A stretch of 9,499 bases of DNA, from contig JAQWTF010000016.1 in assembly GCA_029242825.1 (NCBI GenBank), positions 1 through 9,499 of the forward strand. The letters run 5' to 3'. The DNA is from MAG-120531 sp029242825 (GTDB lineage Bacteria > Bacteroidota > Bacteroidia > Flavobacteriales > Flavobacteriaceae). The notes beneath the pieces are model-generated. The model was not told the DNA's origin. It did not search any database and was given only the letters and a program-made list of their open reading frames with translations. Position numbers and translations under genes: made by a program. This document shows positions 1 to 6,978 of this stretch, piece by piece (positions within the stretch are counted from its first letter, which is position 1; each line of letters begins with the position of its first letter).

Positions 1-914
1 CCCTGTCTTATAGAAGTTCCTATACAATCAGAGCCAGTATCTCCACCACCAATGACAATGACATCCTTCCCTGTAGCTAAGAGGTCTTCATTGGTGTAAG
101 TCTCTTTTCCTACACGTTTGTTGCTTTGTTTTAAAAAGTCCATGGCTTGAACTACGCCTTTTAGGTCTGCTCCGGGAATATCTAATTTCCTTCTTATAGT
201 AGCACCACCACTGAGCAGTACAGTGTCATAGGTTTCTTTTAATGTAGTAGCTGCTATATCCTTTCCTACTTCTACCCCTGTTTTAAAAACAATGCCCTCT
301 TCTTCTAATATGGCCAGACGCCTGTCTATAACATGCTTCTCCATTTTAAAATCTGGAATCCCATATCTTAGTAAGCCTCCTGGTTTGGTATCTCTTTCGT
401 ATACAGTGACTAAATGGCCTGCCCTATTTAATTGTTGTGCAGCAGCCAATCCTGCAGGTCCCGAACCAATTACAGCGACTGTTTTTCCAGTTCTTGTGGC
501 TGGTTTATGAGGTACAACCCAACCTTTTGCAAAGGCTGTTTCTGCTACGTTTTTTTCAATATTCTCTATAGTTACTGGATCTTCATTAATACCCAATACA
601 CAGGCTTCTTCACAAGGAGCGGGACATAGCCTTCCTGTAAATTCAGGAAAGTTATTGGTGGCGTGTAATATTTTAGCTGCCTTTTCCCATTTTCCTTTGT
701 AAACGGCGTCATTAAAATCTGGAATGAGATTTCCTAAAGGACAACCGCTATGACAAAAAGGTATTCCGCAGTTCATACATCTTGCACCCTGATCTTTAAG
801 GTCTTTCTCTTCTAAAGGAAGGGTGAATTCTTTATAATTCTTTACGCGCTCTTCTGGCTTTTCGTAAGATTCTACTTTTCTGTCGAATTCTAAAAATCCT
901 GTTATCTTTCCCAT
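1..914 (-). CDS. gltD: Glutamate synthase (NADPH) small subunit, 3' part missing
   Basis: The beta subunit of glutamate synthase oxidises NADPH on FAD and passes electrons through Fe-S clusters to the large subunit, in the cytoplasm. The gene is read from ATG at 914-912 and leaves the window after 304 complete codons; full-length family members are about 480-490 residues, so the C-terminal third is missing here. Visible in the translation: an N-terminal cysteine set C46-x2-C49-x4-C54-x3-C58 and a second set C97-x3-C101-x3-C105, which bind [4Fe-4S] clusters in this family; an FAD dinucleotide fold VIGSGPAGLAAA at about 148-159; and a second nucleotide fold VIGGGDTGSD at about 287-296 for NADPH. 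It starts 4 bases after the gltB stop, so the two are surely co-transcribed and probably translationally coupled. Related GltD-like subunits of other oxidoreductases exist, but the adjacent gltB settles the identity. Confidence 0.95.
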   Translation of the reverse strand, partial: MGKITGFLEFDRKVESYEKPEERVKNYKEFTLPLEEKDLKDQGARCMNCGIPFCHSGCPLGNLIPDFNDAVYKGKWEKAAKILHATNNFPEFTGRLCPAPCEEACVLGINEDPVTIENIEKNVAETAFAKGWVVPHKPATRTGKTVAVIGSGPAGLAAAQQLNRAGHLVTVYERDTKPGGLLRYGIPDFKMEKHVIDRRLAILEEEGIVFKTGVEVGKDIAATTLKETYDTVLLSGGATIRRKLDIPGADLKGVVQAMDFLKQSNKRVGKETYTNEDLLATGKDVIVIGGGDTGSDCIGTSIRQ

Positions 915-918
915 AATA

Positions 919-3900
919 CTATAAAGTTTGCGCCGTTTCTTCTGCTATTCTTACTAGTGCGAGTCGGTATTCTTCTGGGAATACTTTAATGAAACTCCCC
1001 AGTTGGGACTCCCATTGCTCTAAGATTTCTTGAGCCCGTGGGCTTTGAGTAGCGTGGTAGTGATTTTCTATCAGTGTTTTTAAATGTTGAATATCTTCAC
1101 TATCATCAACGGCTAATAAATTTAAACCCTCTTCTTTACAAATAGATTTAAAGGTTTTGTTAGGATCGTAAACATAAGCAATTCCTCCACTCATACCCGC
1201 ACCAAAATTTCTACCCACATCTCCTAGTATAACTGCTGTTCCTCCTGTCATATACTCACAACCATGGTCGCCAATGCCCTCTACTACAGCTATAGCTCCT
1301 GAGTTCCTTACGCAAAAGCGTTCTCCAGCTTTTCCGTTAATATAGGCCTCTCCTGAAGTAGCTCCATATAGGGTTACATTTCCTGTAATGACATTTTCAT
1401 GTGGAACTATAGTAGCCTCTAGGGGTACTTTCACAACTAATTTTGCTCCAGAGAGTCCTTTTCCAAGGTAATCGTTTGTGTTTCCATATACCGTCATGGT
1501 TAATCCTTTGGTGGCAAATGCACCAAAACTTTGACCTGCTGCTCCAGTGAAGTTTAATTTTAAAGTGTTGTCTGGCATTCCTGCCGCGCCGTATTTTTTA
1601 GATATCTCATTTGAGATAATGGCGCCCACGGCACGATCTGTATTTTTAATAGGAAAATCTAAACTCATTTTCTCTTTTCTATACAGTGCAGGGTGGGCTT
1701 TTTCTATAATGTCAAACTCTATCGAGTCTTCAATATGGTGTTCTTGCTTTGTGGTATTGTATAGCTTTGTGCCAGGAATAACGTCTACCTGATGTAAAAT
1801 AGGGCTCAAATCTATACCGGCAGATTTATAATGGTCTAATACTTTCTTTCTGTCTAGCTTTTGTACCTGGCCTACCATTTCATCAATGGTTTTGAACCCT
1901 AGTTCTGCCATAATTTCTCTGAGCTCTTGTGCAATAAAGTACATGAAGTTCACCACGTGCTCTGGTTGTCCTTTGAATTTTTTTCTCAACTCTGGATTTT
2001 GCGTGGCAATACCTACTGGGCAGGTGTTTAGGTGGCAGGCTCGCATCATAATACATCCGGAAGCGACTAATGGAGCTGTTGCAAAACCAAATTCTTCTGC
2101 CCCTAATAGACAGGCTATGGCTACATCTCTACCTGTTTTTAACTGTCCATCACATTCTAAGCGCACCCTATTTCTTAGGTCATTCATTACGAGAGTTTGC
2201 TGTGCTTCTGCAACACCTAATTCCCAAGGAAGACCAGTGTGCTTTAATGATGTTAAAGGAGAAGCCCCTGTTCCACCATCAAAACCTGAAATCAGAATAA
2301 CATCGGCCTTGGCCTTAGAAACTCCAGCAGCAACCGTTCCAACCCCTACTTCAGAGACTAGTTTTACGTTAATTCGAGCTTCTCTGTTGGCAGATTTTAA
2401 ATCAAATATAAGTTGAGATAAATCTTCAATAGAGTAAATGTCGTGGTGGGGTGGTGGGGAGATTAAGCCCACATACGGTGTAGAGTTTCTTGTCTTGGCT
2501 ATATCTGGATTGACCTTTGGGCCAGGCAATTGTCCCCCTTCTCCAGGTTTGGCTCCCTGGGCCATTTTTATTTGAATTTCAGCAGCGTTGGTCAGGTAGT
2601 TTGAGCTCACGCCAAAACGCCCAGAGGCCACCTGCTTAATGGCAGAGTTCTTCCAATCTCCAGTTTGATTTTTGTAAAATCTTTCTGCATCTTCTCCCCC
2701 TTCTCCGGAATTGCTCTTCCCGCCAATTCTATTCATGGCAATGGCTAAGTTTTCATGGGCCTCTTTACTAATAGATCCGTAAGACATGGCGCCCGTTTTA
2801 AATCTTTTTACAATGTCTGTCCATGGCTCTACTTCTTCGAGTGGAATAGGGTCGTAATTAGAAAATTCTAACAAACCTCTAATGGTCATAAGATCCTTGG
2901 CCTGATCATTGACTAATTGGGCATATTCTTTGTAAGTGCTTGTCTCGTTATTGCGGACTGCTTTTTGTAATTTAGCAATAGAGAGCGGGTTAAATAAGTG
3001 TTTTTCACCTTCTCTTCTCCATCGGTAATCTCCTCCAATTTCTAGGTCTAATAAAGCATCTGGCTGGTTTTCTGAAAATGCCCTGACATGTCTTTTGCTC
3101 AGCTCTTTCTCAATTTCATGGAGGTCAATTCCCTGAATTCTAGACGTTGTTCTCGGGAAGTATTTATCGATTACTTTGGTGTTAATCCCTATGCATTCAA
3201 AGAGTTGAGACCCTCTGTAGGAGTTTAAAGTAGACACCCCCATTTTGTTCATGACCTTTAAAATACCTTTTCCTACTGCTTTGTTGTAGTTCTGTATGGC
3301 CGTTTCAAAAGTATAAGCTGTAATCTCGTTTTCTTTGAGTTGTTCTGCAATAATTTCATTCACCAAATAGGGGTTTATAGCACTGGCGCCATAGCCAAAA
3401 AGCAGACAAAAATGATGCACCTCTCTAGGCTCTGCAGATTCAATGATAATACTTGCCTTAGATCTTTTCCCCAAACGCTGTAAGCCGTTATTGATATAAG
3501 AACAGGCAAGCAATGCAGGAATGGCTGCTTTTTCTTTGGAGATGTATCGATCAGATAAAATGATAATATTACTTCCCTCGTCAATGGCTTTACTCGCTTG
3601 TAAAAGCAAAGATTCAAGCCCCTCTTCTAATCCGTTATGCCCTCTTTCTAGGGAGTATAACATCTGTAGGGAGGTGACCTTGTAATGTGGGTTAATATCG
3701 TAATTCTTTATCTTGTCTAAATCTTCTTTTGAGATCACAGGGTTCTGTATTTTTAATTTTCTACAGTGTTCTTCTGTGGCTTCAAAAATATTGTGATCAC
3801 TACCAAGGGTGAGACTGATATCTGTAATCATCTCTTCTCTAATACCATCTAGAGGAGGATTGGTCACTTGTGCAAAAAGTTGCTGGAAGTAGTTGTACAA

Positions 3901-5427
3901 CAATTGTGGTCTTTGGGACAACACCGCAATAGGAGTGTCTGTTCCCATGGAACCAATAGGCTCTTTGGCTGTTTCTGCCATAGGCATTACTATGGTCTCT
4001 ATGTCTTCTATGGTATACCCATAGGCAGATTTTCTTTGCGAAAGAGGTGCTTCTCCAATAAATAAAGGGCAGTCGTTGTAAGGAATGTCTTTTAAATGAA
4101 CAAGATTGTCTTTGACCCACTTCTCGTAAGGGTGCTTTTCAGCAATTTGTTCTTTAATTTCTTCATCATTGACAATTCTCCCTGCAGACATGTCTACTAG
4201 AAACATTTTCCCAGGTTCTAGGCGTCCATGATGTGCTAAATTTTTTGGCTCAATATCTACCACACCGGTTTCTGAAGACATGATCACATAGCCATCTTTG
4301 GTTACAGAATACCTGGAGGGTCTAAGACCGTTTCTGTCTAAGACAGCACCAATATAATTTCCATCGGTGAAAGGAATGGACGCAGGTCCGTCCCAGGGCT
4401 CCATCATACAAGAATAATACTCATAAAAGGCTTTTTTAGCCGCAGACATGTTGTCGTTTTTTTCCCAAGCCTCAGGAACTAAGATCATCATGACCTCTGG
4501 TAGAGACCTTCCCGTCATAAGGAGTAATTCTACCACCATGTCTAAGGTCGCAGAATCAGATTTGTTGGGTAATATAATAGGAAGGATGGCTTTAATGTCT
4601 TCTCCAAAAAGATCACTCTTTAATAGTTCTTCTCTGGAACGCATTCTCGCGATATTCCCCCTCAATGTATTGATTTCTCCATTGTGACACATATACCTGA
4701 AAGGCTGGGCCAAATCCCATGTAGGGAAGGTGTTGGTGGAAAATCGCTGATGCACTAACGCAAGTCTTGTCACCACTCTAGTGTCCTGAAGGTCTCTAAA
4801 GTAAAGGCTTATGTCTTCTGGCATGAGTAAGCCCTTGAAAATAATAATGGTGGTGGAGAGGCTCGGTAGGTAGAAAAATCCTTGTTCAGATAATTTGGAG
4901 TTGTATATGGTGTGCTCTGCCTTTTTTCTGGCAATAAATAACTTTCTGTTAAAGGTATTTGTATCCTGATCAGTTGTTTCTTTTCCAATAAATATTTGGG
5001 AAATAAAGGGCATGGTTTCCATGGCAATTCTTCCCGGTACAGATTTATTAACAGGAACCTCTCTCCATCCTAAAAGCACTAGCCCTTGAGATTTTATTTC
5101 TTTCTCAAATTCTTTTACACAGAAATCTCTTTGGTTGTCTTTTTGAGGTAAAAACACATTGGCTACTGCATATTGGCCAGGCTCTGGTAATTCAAAGGAG
5201 CATTCACTGACAAAAAAATCGTGGGGAATATCTATAAGTATTCCAGCACCATCTCCTGTTTTTCCATCTGAACTCACTGCACCTCGGTGTTCTAGCTTTT
5301 CTAGAATCTCTAGTGCTTTGTGAATAATATCGTTAGATTTTTTTCCTTCTAGACTACAAATAAATCCTGCGCCACAATTGTCATGTTCAAATTCTGGGGA
5401 ATACAACCCTTGTTTTTTTAGCCTCAT
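919..5427 (-). CDS. gltB: Glutamate synthase (NADPH) large subunit
   Basis: The alpha subunit of GOGAT converts glutamine plus 2-oxoglutarate to two glutamates and, with glutamine synthetase, forms the main ammonium-assimilation cycle. The length (1502 residues) is normal for the family. Domains in order: class-II glutamine amidotransferase from the catalytic cysteine C18 (CGAGF), which becomes residue 1 once a short 17-residue propeptide is removed, with the CHNGEIN loop at about 247-253; a central linking domain; the FMN-binding synthase domain with the GAMSYGSISKEAHENLA segment near 880 and GEGGEDAERF soon after; three cysteines C1125-x5-C1131-x4-C1136 that fit the [3Fe-4S] cluster; and a C-terminal GXGXG beta-helix domain from about 1265 with repeated glycines. 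The first ATG is the natural start because the Cys18 motif follows at the expected distance. I see no frameshift or missing key residue. gltD follows after 4 bases. Confidence 0.98.
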   Translation of the reverse strand: MRLKKQGLYSPEFEHDNCGAGFICSLEGKKSNDIIHKALEILEKLEHRGAVSSDGKTGDGAGILIDIPHDFFVSECSFELPEPGQYAVANVFLPQKDNQRDFCVKEFEKEIKSQGLVLLGWREVPVNKSVPGRIAMETMPFISQIFIGKETTDQDTNTFNRKLFIARKKAEHTIYNSKLSEQGFFYLPSLSTTIIIFKGLLMPEDISLYFRDLQDTRVVTRLALVHQRFSTNTFPTWDLAQPFRYMCHNGEINTLRGNIARMRSREELLKSDLFGEDIKAILPIILPNKSDSATLDMVVELLLMTGRSLPEVMMILVPEAWEKNDNMSAAKKAFYEYYSCMMEPWDGPASIPFTDGNYIGAVLDRNGLRPSRYSVTKDGYVIMSSETGVVDIEPKNLAHHGRLEPGKMFLVDMSAGRIVNDEEIKEQIAEKHPYEKWVKDNLVHLKDIPYNDCPLFIGEAPLSQRKSAYGYTIEDIETIVMPMAETAKEPIGSMGTDTPIAVLSQRPQLLYNYFQQLFAQVTNPPLDGIREEMITDISLTLGSDHNIFEATEEHCRKLKIQNPVISKEDLDKIKNYDINPHYKVTSLQMLYSLERGHNGLEEGLESLLLQASKAIDEGSNIIILSDRYISKEKAAIPALLACSYINNGLQRLGKRSKASIIIESAEPREVHHFCLLFGYGASAINPYLVNEIIAEQLKENEITAYTFETAIQNYNKAVGKGILKVMNKMGVSTLNSYRGSQLFECIGINTKVIDKYFPRTTSRIQGIDLHEIEKELSKRHVRAFSENQPDALLDLEIGGDYRWRREGEKHLFNPLSIAKLQKAVRNNETSTYKEYAQLVNDQAKDLMTIRGLLEFSNYDPIPLEEVEPWTDIVKRFKTGAMSYGSISKEAHENLAIAMNRIGGKSNSGEGGEDAERFYKNQTGDWKNSAIKQVASGRFGVSSNYLTNAAEIQIKMAQGAKPGEGGQLPGPKVNPDIAKTRNSTPYVGLISPPPHHDIYSIEDLSQLIFDLKSANREARINVKLVSEVGVGTVAAGVSKAKADVILISGFDGGTGASPLTSLKHTGLPWELGVAEAQQTLVMNDLRNRVRLECDGQLKTGRDVAIACLLGAEEFGFATAPLVASGCIMMRACHLNTCPVGIATQNPELRKKFKGQPEHVVNFMYFIAQELREIMAELGFKTIDEMVGQVQKLDRKKVLDHYKSAGIDLSPILHQVDVIPGTKLYNTTKQEHHIEDSIEFDIIEKAHPALYRKEKMSLDFPIKNTDRAVGAIISNEISKKYGAAGMPDNTLKLNFTGAAGQSFGAFATKGLTMTVYGNTNDYLGKGLSGAKLVVKVPLEATIVPHENVITGNVTLYGATSGEAYINGKAGERFCVRNSGAIAVVEGIGDHGCEYMTGGTAVILGDVGRNFGAGMSGGIAYVYDPNKTFKSICKEEGLNLLAVDDSEDIQHLKTLIENHYHATQSPRAQEILEQWESQLGSFIKVFPEEYRLALVRIAEETAQTL

Positions 5428-5430
5428 AAG

Positions 5431-5460
5431 TATTGGATGTTTCTACAAAAATATCCAATA
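5431..5460. promoter_or_regulatory. 30-bp inverted repeat at the gltB promoter, candidate operator
   Basis: The left arm TATTGGATGTTT (5431-5442) and the right arm AAATATCCAATA (5449-5460) are reverse complements at 11 of 12 positions, with a 6-base centre. The outer 8 bp (TATTGGAT/ATCCAATA) are perfect. The repeat begins 3 bases upstream of the gltB start codon and covers the predicted -7 box and transcript start, where a bound protein would block transcription. If the promoter call is right, only part of the repeat is transcribed, so a DNA-binding site is more likely than an RNA hairpin. The regulator is unknown. Confidence 0.55.
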
Positions 5461-5477
5461 TGTTGAATTTACAGCAA
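5446..5477 (-). promoter_or_regulatory. Predicted gltB-gltD promoter, Bacteroidota type
   Basis: On the minus strand a TTG (5477-5475) is followed after 21 bases by TATTTTTG (5453-5446). This matches the Bacteroidetes sigma-ABfr pattern, TTG plus about 17-23 bases plus TAnnTTTG. Transcription would start near 5439-5442, leaving a very short leader of about 12-15 bases before the gltB ATG. There is no Shine-Dalgarno sequence, as usual in this phylum. The -7 box lies inside the inverted repeat at 5431-5460. Confidence 0.6.
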
Positions 5478-5515
5478 GGATGTAGTTATTTATAACAAAA
5501 AAGTTCAGTGTTTTG

Positions 5516-5538
5516 AAAAATACATTGAAATAAATGTA
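5516..5538 (-). terminator. Weak possible terminator after the acyl-CoA dehydrogenase gene
   Basis: Read on the minus strand, TACATT (5538-5533), a 6-base loop and AATGTA (5526-5521) form a short A/T-rich stem followed at once by five T (5520-5516). It lies about 50 bases after the dehydrogenase stop codon and before the gltB promoter, the expected place. The stem is only 6 bp with one G/C pair, so the call is weak. Confidence 0.3.
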
Positions 5539-5588
5539 ATCTGATAATTTTGATTGCTCTTAAATGAGATTTTAATAATGACTTTTAT

Positions 5589-6731
5589 TTAATCTTTCAA
5601 GATAGCCCTAGATATTACCATTTGTTGAATTTCTGAAGTGCCTTCGTAAATCTGGGTGATCTTAGCGTCTCGCATGAGTCGTTCTACGTGATATTCTTTC
5701 ACAAATCCGTTTCCGCCAAAAACTTGAACAGCTTCTACACTGACTTCCATGGCCACCTCAGAGGCATTTAATTTTGCCATTGCCCCAGATAGGTCATAAT
5801 TTATCCCTTGGTCTTTCTCCCAGGCCGCTTTATAAACCAAATGCCTGGCAGCTTCAATTTTAGTGTGCATTTGAGCCAGCTTAAAGGCAATGGCCTGGTG
5901 TTGACTTATAGGTTTTCCAAAAGCTTCCCTTTGTTTGGCGTAATTTAAGGCCAGCTCATAAGCGCCAGCCGCTATTCCTAGTGCTTGAGCGGCAATACCA
6001 ATTCGTCCTCCAGAGAGCGTTTTCATGGCAAAAGTAAATCCAAAGCCCTCTGCTCCAATCCTATTTTCTACAGGAACTTTCACGGCATTGAATTGAAGGG
6101 AATGGGTGTCGCTACTTCTAATACCTAATTTATTTTCTTTTGGTCCTACCTCAAATCCAGGGCTGTTTTTTTCTACTATAAATGCACTAATTCCTTTGTG
6201 CCCTTTGCTGGGGTCTGTTTGTGCTATAACCAAATAGATACTAGCGCTACTTCCATTGGTAATCCAATTTTTAGTTCCTGTAATTTCATAGTAATCGCCC
6301 TTTTTAACGGCCCTAGTTTTTTGAGAGGTAGCATCTGATCCGGCTTCTGGCTCTGAGAGACAAAAGGCCCCAATTTTAGTTCCATTGCAAAGGTCGGGTA
6401 GGTATTTTTCTTTTTGCTGGGAGCTTCCATATTTTTCTAAACCCCAGCAAACCAGGGAATTATTTACAGACATGATTACAGAAGCAGCAGCATCTATTTT
6501 TGAGAGTTCTTCCATAGCCAACACATAGGACATAGTATCCAAACCACTCCCGCCATAAGCAGGATCTACCATCATACCCATGAACCCTAAACCTGCGAGT
6601 TGTTTAATTTCTTCAGTGGGGAATGTCTGTGTTTCATCCCTCTCAAGAACAGTAGGAGAGAGAACCTGACGGGCAAAGTCAGATGCAGCTTCTTTAATGA
6701 GTTTTTGCTCTTCATTCAATTCAAAATCCAT
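5589..6731 (-). CDS. Acyl-CoA dehydrogenase (short/branched-chain type)
   Basis: This FAD flavoenzyme introduces the alpha-beta double bond into acyl-CoA thioesters, in fatty-acid or branched-chain amino-acid breakdown, and hands electrons to electron-transfer flavoprotein. The 380 residues are the usual size for the soluble short/medium-chain family. Visible: the alpha-helical N-terminal domain (about 5-115), signature 1 CLSEPEAGSDATS at 124-136, the KNWITNG flavin-site segment at 154-160, the QREAFGKPISQHQA segment at about 267-280, and signature 2 from Q336 (QVFGGNGF) through RLMRDAK. E363 in IYEGTSEIQ is at the catalytic-base position typical of short- and medium-chain members. The ATG at 6731 gives the normal family N-terminus (MDFELNEEQ). 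The exact acyl substrate cannot be told from sequence. It has no beta-oxidation neighbour here and diverges from nhaD; a 30-bp palindrome upstream suggests local regulation. Confidence 0.95.
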   Translation of the reverse strand: MDFELNEEQKLIKEAASDFARQVLSPTVLERDETQTFPTEEIKQLAGLGFMGMMVDPAYGGSGLDTMSYVLAMEELSKIDAAASVIMSVNNSLVCWGLEKYGSSQQKEKYLPDLCNGTKIGAFCLSEPEAGSDATSQKTRAVKKGDYYEITGTKNWITNGSSASIYLVIAQTDPSKGHKGISAFIVEKNSPGFEVGPKENKLGIRSSDTHSLQFNAVKVPVENRIGAEGFGFTFAMKTLSGGRIGIAAQALGIAAGAYELALNYAKQREAFGKPISQHQAIAFKLAQMHTKIEAARHLVYKAAWEKDQGINYDLSGAMAKLNASEVAMEVSVEAVQVFGGNGFVKEYHVERLMRDAKITQIYEGTSEIQQMVISRAILKD

Positions 6732-6753
6732 AGAGTTATATTTATAGTCTATT

Positions 6754-6761
6754 CAAATATA
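6754..6761 (-). promoter_or_regulatory. Predicted -7 box of the acyl-CoA dehydrogenase promoter
   Basis: On the minus strand TATATTTG (6761-6754) fits TAnnTTTG, 22 bases before the ATG, giving a leader of about 15 bases, similar to gltB. No TTG lies 17-23 bases upstream; that space is occupied by the palindrome at 6764-6793. A second fit, TAAATTTG (6771-6764), is part of the palindrome, with a TTG 26 bases upstream, outside the usual spacing. The absent -33 box may mean activator dependence. Confidence 0.45.
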
Positions 6762-6763
6762 AG

Positions 6764-6793
6764 CAAATTTACTATGCATGCATAGTAAATTTG
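6764..6793. promoter_or_regulatory. Perfect 30-bp palindrome, candidate operator
   Basis: The left half CAAATTTACTATGCA (6764-6778) is followed directly by its exact reverse complement TGCATAGTAAATTTG (6779-6793), with no spacer and no mismatch. The core is TATGCATGCATA. It sits 33 bp upstream of the dehydrogenase ATG, where the -33 region of that promoter would be, and 185 bp upstream of nhaD. The perfect two-fold symmetry is what a homodimeric repressor or activator (MarR- or TetR-like) binds. Which protein binds it is not visible; control of the acyl-CoA dehydrogenase is the simplest reading. Confidence 0.65.
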
Positions 6794-6900
6794 GGTACAA
6801 TGATTTTATTCACCTATTGATTTTTGGGTCTTAAATTATTCTAGCTCGAATTATTTTTAAAGCAATCTGATAATTAATGATTTTTACTTACTCATTTTTT

Positions 6901-6908
6901 TATATTTG
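6901..6908 (+). promoter_or_regulatory. Predicted -7 box of the nhaD promoter
   Basis: TATATTTG matches the Bacteroidota -7 consensus TAnnTTTG and is the best fit on the plus strand between the divergent genes. The region about 20 bases upstream is T-rich (GATTTTTACTT) but has no exact TTG. A start near 6915 gives a leader of about 64 bases before the nhaD ATG, with a hairpin at 6918-6939. Confidence 0.45.
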
Positions 6909-6917
6909 TTAGCGCAG

Positions 6918-6939
6918 ATCTAGAAATTCATTTTTAGAT
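6918..6939 (+). promoter_or_regulatory. Inverted repeat / hairpin in the nhaD leader
   Basis: ATCTAGAAAT (6918-6927) and ATTTTTAGAT (6930-6939) are complementary at 9 of 10 positions, and the tenth is a G-U pair in RNA. A realistic RNA stem is about 8 bp with a 6-base loop. It begins just after the predicted transcript start, so it could be a 5' stabilising hairpin or a DNA operator. No U-tract directly follows it, so it is not a terminator. Confidence 0.35.
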
Positions 6940-6978
6940 TATCACTAAGTTGAAAAATTCAAAAACATCTTATATTTT

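Noticed and set aside
292..629. Two overlapping short plus-strand frames (72 and 65 codons)
   Set aside because: They lie antisense to gltD, whose translation here is continuous and motif-bearing.
1886..2416. 176-codon open frame on the plus strand opposite gltB
   Set aside because: It lies antisense to the conserved FMN and Fe-S region of gltB. Its translation shows no family motif, and gltB is intact, so it is a by-product of gltB codon usage.
3375..5027. Several short frames on both strands within gltB (e.g. 3375-3617, 3839-4120, 4448-4687, 4809-5027)
   Set aside because: All are inside the intact gltB reading frame, low in complexity or odd in composition, with no recognisable domain.
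5485..5496. Small dyad GTTAT-TT-ATAAC upstream of the gltB -33 element
   Set aside because: Five-base A/T-rich arms are expected often by chance in this DNA; kept only as a possible extra site.
6600..6785. 61-codon plus-strand frame running out of the dehydrogenase gene into the spacer
   Set aside because: Most of it is antisense to the dehydrogenase N-terminus and it ends inside the palindrome; no motif and no promoter.
6786..6793. TAAATTTG on the plus strand as a nhaD -7 box
   Set aside because: It is the right end of the palindrome, has no TTG at the correct distance upstream, and would give a leader of about 180 bases; the box at 6901-6908 fits better.
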